Of a stretch of DNA of 17,639 nt, positions 7,086-13,682 are shown one piece after another. This DNA is from an uncultured Bacteroidota bacterium (GTDB taxonomy: Bacteria > Bacteroidota > Bacteroidia > UBA7662): positions 1-17,639 of the forward strand of contig CAIVQI010000262.1 in NCBI GenBank assembly GCA_903908015.1, in the 5' to 3' direction. How positions within the stretch are numbered: the first letter of the stretch is position 1; every line of letters begins with the position of its first letter. Position numbers and translations under genes: made by a program. A model generated the notes under the pieces. That model saw only the letters and a program-made list of their open reading frames with translations, searched no databases and was not told the DNA's origin.

Positions 7086-9699
7086 TCTATTTGAGCGCGC
7101 GCCTGCATTTTTCCTGCTCTTCGTTTGTTGCGCTTTTCGGTTAACTGCCCAAACTGGTTTTGGTCCAACGAGTGGCATAAGTTCTTCTGCACTTCTGGAG
7201 GAGGTCAGGGCAATGCAAATGCCGGTGAGGGTACTCTATTTGGCGGCGCACCCCGACGATGAAAATACCCGTATGCTTACTTGGTTATCCAAGGGTATGC
7301 GGGTGGATGCGGCCTATTTATCGCTCACGCGGGGCGATGGCGGGCAGAACCTCATCGGTAAGGAAGCGGGCGATGAGCTGGGATTGATTCGCACGTATGA
7401 ACTGATGGGTGCCCGTTCGATTGATGGGGCGCGGCAGTTCTTTACTCGTGCCAACGATTTTGGTTACAGCAAAACACCGGAAGAGAGTTTTCGCCAGTGG
7501 AATCGCGATAGTCTGCTCGCTGATGTGGTTTGGGTGATTCGATATTTTCGACCACACGCCATCATCACCCGATTCACGCCAGAGCCAAGCGCTACCCATG
7601 GCCACCATACCGCTTCGGCCCAACTGGCATTGGAGGCTTTTGAGGCGGCCGCAGACCCCTTGCGATTCCCAGATCAATTCAAAAATGGGGTAGATGCCTG
7701 GAGAGCGCGAACCCTGTATTGGAATACGAGTTGGTGGTTTTTTGGTCGGCCTGATTTCGACAAAAAGGGATTGGAGTCGGTTGATGTCGGGGGGTTTTCA
7801 CCGATTCTTGGTCGAAGTTATGGTGAAACAGCGGCTTTAAGCCGATCGATGCACCGGAGTCAGGGTTTCGGCTCGGCCTTGCAAAGAGGTGAAGAATTGG
7901 AGTACCTGAAATGGTTGGCGGGCGATTCAATTGAAGGTGGGCTCACCGCTATTTTATTGGAACAGGCGGAACGGGAGCGGAATGTGGCCACGAAAGCTGC
8001 CTATTTCCGGGCTTTGGCGGACGCTGAACGTGCCTTCCGCATCGATGAGCCTTGGAAAATGTTGCCTCACTTGATTTCAGCCCGTCTTTTATTGTTGCAG
8101 GAGCCAGAAAATACGCGTCATCGGCAAGAAATAGCGCGCCTCGATCGTCTGTTGATGGATGCTGCTGGCATCTGGCACGAATTAACCACTGCCAAACATT
8201 CAGTTTGCCCTGGGGATACGCTTTCCATTCAGTGGAAAAGCATCCGAAGACACCCCGGTATGGTGCGCTTCGATTCGATCCGTTGGGTAACCCGTGAAAG
8301 TGGAGCACACGGCATGGCAGCCCAAAATACAGACCAAATAAAAGTACACAGCACTTCATCAATCGATACTTTTCTTCCGTTTAATCGAATCGTTTCCCGT
8401 GATCATCGCATGATCCTGCCGGGCGACCTTCCTCTTTCTCAGCCATTTTGGTTGCAAGGGCGCACGGGGCGCACTGGCTTTTTCGACCTGCCAGGTCAAA
8501 CCTGGGTAGGTGTGGCCACTCACCCAGCAGCCCTACAGGCCATGGCCTGTTACACGATCTTTTCAGGGAAAAGAAGGGCAACGATAGCGATGCCTGTCGA
8601 TGTTTTGCATAGATACACCGACCCTGCTGAAGGCGAACGTTATCGCCCACTCACCATTGTGCCCCCAATCCATCTTTCGTTTGTCGAACCCATGGCACTT
8701 CACAAAGGAGATCAGCCGATACAGATCGGGGTGCGGATATCCTCCAGTGCTGCCTTGGGGCCTATGGCCATCCAACTCGAATTGCCCAATGGTTGGCGTG
8801 TTGAACCACAGATCCATACCCTCTTCAGTTTGACCTCCGGGGAAAGCCAAACCGTCAAATTTGTGGTCGACGCCTCACCTCATGCAGCATCCGGTGTCGT
8901 CAGGGTTCGTGCCGGTGTTGGTGGGCGTGAGTATACGCGCGACCATCAGGTGTTGACTTATCCGCATCTTCCGCAACTTACCTTGTTGCCCGAAGCCAGC
9001 ATTCCTATTCTGCATCTAGGGATAGAACAAAGGCGTGCCAAAATCGCTTATGTTCCAGGAGCCGGTGATGAAACGCCTAACGCATTGCGCGCCCTTGGCT
9101 ATGAGGTCACAGAGCGCCCCGCCGGTCAATGGACGCCAGAAATGCTCCAAGATTTTCAGTCGGTGGTTCTGGGGGTACGCTTGGTAAACACCGACGAGGA
9201 TTACCGTAAACTGTACCCCATATTGCGCAATTTTGCCCTTGCTGGTGGCACGGTGGTGATGCAATACCAAACCAGTCGCGGATTGTTGAGCGATTCCCTG
9301 GCCCCTTTTCGCCTGCAATTGGGCAGTCAACGCACGACGGTGGAGGAGGCGCCCATACAGTTCTTGAATGTGGATCACCCTCTGTTGAATCGTCCCAATA
9401 AAATTGGCGCTGATGATTTTGGGGGATGGGTACAAGAACGTGGATTGTATTATGCCGCACGGTGGGACAGCACCGCTGCCGATGCCTTGTTGTCTATGGC
9501 GGATCCGGGCGAAAAAGAGCAAAATGGCGCTTTGGTGGTTGGAAGGGTAGGCAGGGGCTGGTGGGTCTACACAGGGTTGAGCCTTTTTAGGCAATTGCCG
9601 GCGGGTGTGGCTGGTGCATTTCGATTGCTCTCGAACATGGTTGAACTCGGCAGTGATCTGATGCCCGGTCACAGACAAGAGGAAAAACCGCAACGTTAA
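7063..9699 (+). CDS. Exported PIG-L family deacetylase, multidomain
   Basis: An 878-residue exported protein with an N-terminal PIG-L/LmbE-type zinc deacetylase, a family that removes N-acetyl groups from GlcNAc-containing or related substrates. The zinc motif AHPDDE is at residues 62-67 and the second histidine motif HGHH at 179-182; SRSMHRSQGFG at 260-270 completes the catalytic half. Residues 13-30 look like a Sec signal peptide (core AFFLLFVCCAF, cleavage near LTAQ). Residues about 545-635 resemble an NEW3/Ig-like beta domain (PNGWRVEPQ, then a TVKFVVDAS stretch), and 645-870 resemble a ThuA/class I glutamine-amidotransferase-like domain (NALRALGYEV, YPILRNFALAGGTVVMQY). The first in-frame ATG is at residue 51, inside the domain, so GTG at 7063 is chosen because it retains the signal peptide; it overlaps the previous gene by 23 bases. 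The symporter starts five bases downstream. Substrate unknown; an amino-sugar or glycoconjugate is a guess from family and context. Confidence 0.88.
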   Translation: MAESRRNSLFERAPAFFLLFVCCAFRLTAQTGFGPTSGISSSALLEEVRAMQMPVRVLYLAAHPDDENTRMLTWLSKGMRVDAAYLSLTRGDGGQNLIGKEAGDELGLIRTYELMGARSIDGARQFFTRANDFGYSKTPEESFRQWNRDSLLADVVWVIRYFRPHAIITRFTPEPSATHGHHTASAQLALEAFEAAADPLRFPDQFKNGVDAWRARTLYWNTSWWFFGRPDFDKKGLESVDVGGFSPILGRSYGETAALSRSMHRSQGFGSALQRGEELEYLKWLAGDSIEGGLTAILLEQAERERNVATKAAYFRALADAERAFRIDEPWKMLPHLISARLLLLQEPENTRHRQEIARLDRLLMDAAGIWHELTTAKHSVCPGDTLSIQWKSIRRHPGMVRFDSIRWVTRESGAHGMAAQNTDQIKVHSTSSIDTFLPFNRIVSRDHRMILPGDLPLSQPFWLQGRTGRTGFFDLPGQTWVGVATHPAALQAMACYTIFSGKRRATIAMPVDVLHRYTDPAEGERYRPLTIVPPIHLSFVEPMALHKGDQPIQIGVRISSSAALGPMAIQLELPNGWRVEPQIHTLFSLTSGESQTVKFVVDASPHAASGVVRVRAGVGGREYTRDHQVLTYPHLPQLTLLPEASIPILHLGIEQRRAKIAYVPGAGDETPNALRALGYEVTERPAGQWTPEMLQDFQSVVLGVRLVNTDEDYRKLYPILRNFALAGGTVVMQYQTSRGLLSDSLAPFRLQLGSQRTTVEEAPIQFLNVDHPLLNRPNKIGADDFGGWVQERGLYYAARWDSTAADALLSMADPGEKEQNGALVVGRVGRGWWVYTGLSLFRQLPAGVAGAFRLLSNMVELGSDLMPGHRQEEKPQR

Positions 9700-9704
9700 G
9701 GGCG

Positions 9705-11444
9705 ATGAGTGCATTGGATTGGTGGGTATTGCTACTGACTCAGGTTGGGATTGTGGTGTATGGATTGTACGCGCAGCGTAAGACTGCAGGCTCTGAGGAT
9801 TATTTGCGGGGTCGGAACATGGGGTGGTTTACGGTAGGCCTGTCGATCATGGCCACCCAAGCCAGTGCCATCACTTTTTTGTCGGCTCCAGGTTTGGCTT
9901 ATACCGAAGGGATGCGGTTTGTGCAGTTTTATTTTGGCTTGCCCATTGCGATGGTGCTCATTGCCGCCCTTGCTGTGCCCCTCTATTACCGCATGAATGT
10001 GATTACGGCCTATGAATACCTCGAACATCGCTTCGATGTTCGTTTGCGTACGCTGGCGGCATTTCTGTTTCTCACCCAGCGTGGTTTGGCCGCGGGACTC
10101 ACCATTTTCGCGCCGGCCTTGATCTTGAGTGCTGTACTGCATGTAGATCTGAACCTTACTTGCCTCGTGATTGGTGCAGTGGTGGTGGGTTATACACTCA
10201 CAGGGGGTACAACTGCCGTAGCCCGTACACAAAAAACGCAAATGGCAATCATTTTGGCTGCCATGTTTTGGTCGGCTTGGTTGGTGGTAGATGGGCTTCC
10301 GGATGGGGTAGGGATCGGTGAGGCGTTGGATGTTGCCGGGGCCATGGGACGAATGCAGGCAGTGGATTGGCGCTTCGACTGGAATGAAAAATACACGGTG
10401 TGGAGTGGTTTGCTGGGCGGTACCTTTTTGATGCTCTCCTATTTCGGCACGGACCAAAGTCAGGTGCAGCGCTATTTGGGTGGTCAATCGATTCAGCAAT
10501 CGCGAATGGGATTGATCATGAATGGCCTGCTAAAAATCCCCATGCAATTTGGAATACTGCTGGTTGGCGTATTGGTGTTTGTGTTTTATCTCTTTCAACC
10601 GGCGCCACTTTTATTTAATACAGAACTTCGCGATCAGTTGGTGTCGGGTAATGCCAAAGTTCAATTTCTTAAACTGGATGCGGCGCATAAGAAGGCGCTC
10701 GATGAGCGAAAAATGGCGGCCTCGGCATATCTCGACGCAAGAAAAACCAGCATGTTGCATCCACTGAAACCGACAGGGGAACAAATTGAGGCGGCAGCAG
10801 GCGCATTGAATCATTCGCAGCGAAAGATTGATGGGTTGCGCAGTCGGGCCCAGGCATTGGCGAAGCAGGAATTGCCCGGCAGCGATTCGGGCGATACCAA
10901 CTATATTTTTCTGTATTATGTTTTTGAACGCTTGCCCGCAGGCATCATCGGACTAATAGTATCCATGATATTAGCAGCGTCTATGTCGAGCACCAGCAGT
11001 GAGTTAAATGCGTTGGCTGCCACAACAGTGGTAGACATTTACAAGCGTTTGTTTCGACCGAATGCCGATGACGCTGAGTGCTTGCGGGTTAGTCGTTGGA
11101 GCACATTAGCCTGGGGTGTTTATGCCATTCTGTTTTCCATGATGGCCCGGCATTTGGGCACGCTCATTGAGGCGGTCAACCTCCTTGGGTCACTGGTCTA
11201 CGGCGTCATTCTGGGAGTTTTTCTATGCGCCTTTTTGTTGAAACGCATCACCTCGGGTTGGGTACTGGTCTTCGCTTTGGTGAATCAGGGATTCATTCTG
11301 TTTCTGTACTGGACCGAGGCCCTGCCATTTTTGTGGTTCAATCTCATCGGGGCCCTGGGCATTTTGATTCCAGCGGCATTGGTGGATCTATGGATGAGAT
11401 ATAGTAAGGGTCCCCAAAAAATGAGGACTTGCTCAAACGTATAA
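9705..11444 (+). CDS. Sodium:solute symporter (SSS family)
   Basis: A 579-residue inner-membrane transporter of the SSS family (LeuT fold), which couples substrate uptake to sodium. About thirteen membrane segments can be drawn, starting with LDWWVLLLTQVGIVVYGLY (4-22) and SIMATQASAITFLSAPGLAY (47-66). The segment ILAASMSSTSSELNALAATT (422-441) matches the SSS sodium-site helix, and GGTTAVARTQKTQMAIILAA (167-186) is also typical. Between the eighth and ninth segments, residues about 303-398 form a charged, probably helical loop rich in Ala, Lys, Gln and Glu. The ATG is five bases after the deacetylase stop, so the two are almost certainly co-translated; this suggests uptake of a product of the deacetylase, although the substrate (sugar, amino sugar or other) cannot be read from sequence. 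Its last 12 bases overlap the convergent ABC-F gene. Confidence 0.92.
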   Translation: MSALDWWVLLLTQVGIVVYGLYAQRKTAGSEDYLRGRNMGWFTVGLSIMATQASAITFLSAPGLAYTEGMRFVQFYFGLPIAMVLIAALAVPLYYRMNVITAYEYLEHRFDVRLRTLAAFLFLTQRGLAAGLTIFAPALILSAVLHVDLNLTCLVIGAVVVGYTLTGGTTAVARTQKTQMAIILAAMFWSAWLVVDGLPDGVGIGEALDVAGAMGRMQAVDWRFDWNEKYTVWSGLLGGTFLMLSYFGTDQSQVQRYLGGQSIQQSRMGLIMNGLLKIPMQFGILLVGVLVFVFYLFQPAPLLFNTELRDQLVSGNAKVQFLKLDAAHKKALDERKMAASAYLDARKTSMLHPLKPTGEQIEAAAGALNHSQRKIDGLRSRAQALAKQELPGSDSGDTNYIFLYYVFERLPAGIIGLIVSMILAASMSSTSSELNALAATTVVDIYKRLFRPNADDAECLRVSRWSTLAWGVYAILFSMMARHLGTLIEAVNLLGSLVYGVILGVFLCAFLLKRITSGWVLVFALVNQGFILFLYWTEALPFLWFNLIGALGILIPAALVDLWMRYSKGPQKMRTCSNV

Positions 11445-13055
11445 GGCTGCTCTAGGCTCGAGTAGGGCCTTGCTGTGCATAAACTCATCGAAGTCCATGA
11501 GCTTGTCGAGGTACCCGTAGCGCCCCACCTCAATCACCCGGTTGGCCACCGTCTGCGCGAGGGTGTGGTCATGGGTGGTAAACAGTACCGTTCCTCTGTA
11601 TTCCTTGAGGCCATTATTGAGCGCAGTAATCGATTCCAAATCCAGATGATTGGTGGGCTCATCCATAAGAAGCACGTTGGCCTGTTGGAGCATCATTCGG
11701 CTGAACATACAACGCATTTTTTCACCACCACTGAGAACGGTGCATGATTTGAGTACTTCCTCGCCTGAAAAGAGCATTTTACCCAAAAATCCGCGAATGA
11801 ATTGTTCGTCTTTGTCGCCCGGTGAGTATTCCCGAAGCCAGTCCACCAGATTCAGGTTTTTCCCATCGAAATATTGTGTGTTATCAGCCGGAAGATACGC
11901 CTTGTGCACCGTAACCCCCCAGCGCACCTCTCCTGCTGAGGGCTGCAATTCACCCGCCAGAATACGGTAGAGCGCCGAAACGGCGAGGCTATTGCGCGAT
12001 AAAATACAGATTTTGTCGCCCCGGTTGACCTGGAAGTTGAGGCCAGAGAACAAGACCGTTCCGTCAACCGATGCGGAAAGGTTATTCACTTCGAGAATCT
12101 GGTCGCCAGCTTCGCGCAACATCTGGTTGAACAGAATGGCCGGGTATTTTCGGTTGGAAGGCTTGATTTCCTCAAGATTAATTTTGTCCAATGCCTTTTT
12201 GCGGCTGGTGGCTTGCTTGGATTTGGATGCGTTGGCACTGAACCGGCTGATGAACTCTTGCAGCTCACGCACTTTATCTTCCAATTTCTTGTTCTGATCA
12301 GCTTTTTGCCGCATGGCGAGTTGACTCGATTCATACCAGAAGCTGTAATTGCCCGAGTAGATGTTCATTTTTCCAAAATCTACATCCACGACATGGGTGC
12401 ACACGGCGTCGAGGAAGTGACGGTCGTGACTCACCACCAGGGTCACGTGTGGGTAGTCGGCCAGAAAATTCTCTAACCAGTCGATGGTTTCCAGGTCGAG
12501 GTCATTGGTGGGCTCATCGAGCAATAAAATATCTGGATTTCCAAAAAGGGCCTGAGCGAGGAGCACCCGTACTTTTTGTCGGCTGTCGAGCTCCCTCAGG
12601 AGTCGGTTGTGAAGGTCTTCCGGGATCTGAAGGCTGCTCAGTAAACTGGCCGCATCACTTTCCGCATTCCAGCCGTTCATTTCGGCAAATCGTTGCTCAA
12701 GTTCACCCGCCTTGATGCCATCTTCGTCACTAAAATCGGCCTTTGCATAAAGCGTATCTTTCTCTTTCATGAGATCATAGAGTTCCTTGTGCCCCATAAT
12801 CACGGTCTCTAAAACAGGAAAATCGTCGAATGCATAATGGTTTTGCCGAAGTACGGCCATCCTTTCACCCGGCGTAACCGACACATGTCCCGAACTCGCT
12901 TCCTGCTCTCCGGATAGAATTTTTAGGAAAGTCGATTTTCCAGCTCCGTTGGCACCAATTATTCCGTAGCAATTTCCCTGAGTGAATTTGAGATTGACGT
13001 CCTCAAACAAAACGCGTTTACCAAATTTTAGGGTTACTCCCGACACTTGCAGCAT
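11433..13055 (-). CDS. ABC-F family ATPase (YbiT-like), one degenerate ATP site
   Basis: A 540-residue soluble protein with two ABC ATPase domains and no membrane segments, of the ABC-F class that acts on ribosomes (translation factors and antibiotic-protection proteins). Domain 1 has Walker A GANGAGKS (34-41), Walker B ILLLDEP (176-182) and the switch histidine H210. The linker at about 240-300 contains RFSANASKSKQATSR, very like E. coli YbiT. Domain 2 keeps signature LSGGEK (441-446), Walker B VLLMDEP (461-467) and H495, but its P-loop reads SRNSLAVS (353-360) with valine in place of the ATP-binding lysine. The domain 1 signature is also off-consensus (ELDSRQ, 155-160). Thus one composite ATP site is canonical and the other degenerate. 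Overall resemblance from memory is to YbiT rather than EttA, Uup or resistance ABC-Fs. Transcribed alone from the divergent region at 13056-13143; the 3' end overlaps the symporter gene by 12 bases. Confidence 0.92.
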   Translation of the reverse strand: MLQVSGVTLKFGKRVLFEDVNLKFTQGNCYGIIGANGAGKSTFLKILSGEQEASSGHVSVTPGERMAVLRQNHYAFDDFPVLETVIMGHKELYDLMKEKDTLYAKADFSDEDGIKAGELEQRFAEMNGWNAESDAASLLSSLQIPEDLHNRLLRELDSRQKVRVLLAQALFGNPDILLLDEPTNDLDLETIDWLENFLADYPHVTLVVSHDRHFLDAVCTHVVDVDFGKMNIYSGNYSFWYESSQLAMRQKADQNKKLEDKVRELQEFISRFSANASKSKQATSRKKALDKINLEEIKPSNRKYPAILFNQMLREAGDQILEVNNLSASVDGTVLFSGLNFQVNRGDKICILSRNSLAVSALYRILAGELQPSAGEVRWGVTVHKAYLPADNTQYFDGKNLNLVDWLREYSPGDKDEQFIRGFLGKMLFSGEEVLKSCTVLSGGEKMRCMFSRMMLQQANVLLMDEPTNHLDLESITALNNGLKEYRGTVLFTTHDHTLAQTVANRVIEVGRYGYLDKLMDFDEFMHSKALLEPRAALYV

Positions 13056-13072
13056 GATTTCGAATTTTGGTG

Positions 13073-13080
13073 CAAATATC
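13073..13080 (-). promoter_or_regulatory. Candidate -7 box for the ABC-F gene
   Basis: On the minus strand GATATTTG followed by CACC fits TAnnTTTG apart from its first base, 17 bases before the ABC-F start codon, which would give a very short leader. The surrounding 19 bases are nearly the same as the element upstream of the enoyl-CoA hydratase gene. No clear -33 TTTG box was found. Confidence 0.45.
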
Positions 13081-13121
13081 CGGATTTCAGGGCGTTTTTT
13101 CCGTTTATCACCCTTATTTCT

Positions 13122-13129
13122 TATCTTCG
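13122..13129 (+). promoter_or_regulatory. Candidate -7 box for the small secreted protein gene
   Basis: TATCTTCG followed by CGC differs from TAnnTTTG at one base and ends 14 bases before the ATG at 13144. The upstream stretch is T-rich but has no exact TTTG at the expected -33 distance. It is divergent from the ABC-F promoter, with the two -7 boxes about 41 bases apart. Confidence 0.4.
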
Positions 13130-13143
13130 CGCTTCTTCAGAAA

Positions 13144-13608
13144 ATGACACCAAGAAATACAGCTTTTTGGGTTTGGTTGCTGCTTTTGCCTGGCCTATTG
13201 GGATCATGGGGTGGGTGGGCACAAGCCCCACATTCTGAAGAGCGAAATCATGGCAAAACCTCGGGAGTTCGTGCAGAAGAATGGGCGGGGCAACAGGGCC
13301 ATAGCACTGGATACAACATGGGCGATAAGGATGGTGACCCAGAGTCGGAATCAAATGAACCCATTGTTCCTGTTCAGCGTCCTCTTTTCCTTTCATCGAC
13401 AGCCACGATTTCACTCAATTCTGTCGTTTTTTTAGGAGCAAACACCCCCAGCACGCTCATCAACTGGTTTTTAAATGAGTTGAATGGTTGTGGCCTACAT
13501 GCCTTTTTTGAACAACACTTCAGCAGTTGGCACATGAGCCAATTGTTTCAGCGAATGCTGCGCCTGCGCACCTGGTTCACTTGCATCATGCAGGCCCAGG
13601 CGCCTTGA
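13144..13608 (+). CDS. Small predicted secreted protein, unknown function
   Basis: A 154-residue open frame that I do not recognise. Its start MTPRNTAFWVWLLLLPGLLG and the following SWGGWAQA form a convincing Sec signal peptide with likely cleavage after AQA near residue 28. The mature part begins with a polar, charged, glycine- and glutamate-rich stretch (about 29-75), followed by a more hydrophobic half containing SSTATISLNSVVFLGANTPS and an aromatic, basic tail (HFSSWHMSQLFQRMLRLRTW) ending in MQAQAP. Two cysteines are present (in NGCGL and FTCIM). In-frame extension upstream to 12982 lacks support because the promoter candidate and signal peptide both favour 13144. It lies 74 bases before secDF on the same strand and could share its transcript. 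The lack of recognisable homology means it may be lineage-specific or a chance frame. Confidence 0.5.
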   Translation: MTPRNTAFWVWLLLLPGLLGSWGGWAQAPHSEERNHGKTSGVRAEEWAGQQGHSTGYNMGDKDGDPESESNEPIVPVQRPLFLSSTATISLNSVVFLGANTPSTLINWFLNELNGCGLHAFFEQHFSSWHMSQLFQRMLRLRTWFTCIMQAQAP

Positions 13609-13682
13609 TTAGGCCGATTTCGAGTGAAGTAAATCTGCAAATCACATTTTTTCTTATTAACTAGTATGATAAAATTATTTTT

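Noticed and set aside
9016..9714. 232-residue open frame on the minus strand opposite the deacetylase C-terminal region
   Set aside because: It is antisense to a domain with recognisable fold features and shows no motifs of its own.
9732..10499. 255-residue open frame on the minus strand opposite the symporter
   Set aside because: It lies wholly within a clearly conserved SSS gene, has no recognisable domain and no promoter-like element, and its composition is His/Gln-rich.
11443..11472. Hairpin AAGGC...GCCTT near the symporter and ABC-F stop codons considered as a terminator
   Set aside because: The stem needs a three-base bulge and a G-T pair, lies in ABC-F coding sequence, and is not followed by a T run on either strand.
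13609..13682. GCCT-TGATT-AGGC mini-stem and AT-rich run before secDF considered as terminator or promoter
   Set aside because: The stem is only four base pairs without a T tract behind it, and the AT-rich leader holds no good match to TAnnTTTG at a fitting distance.
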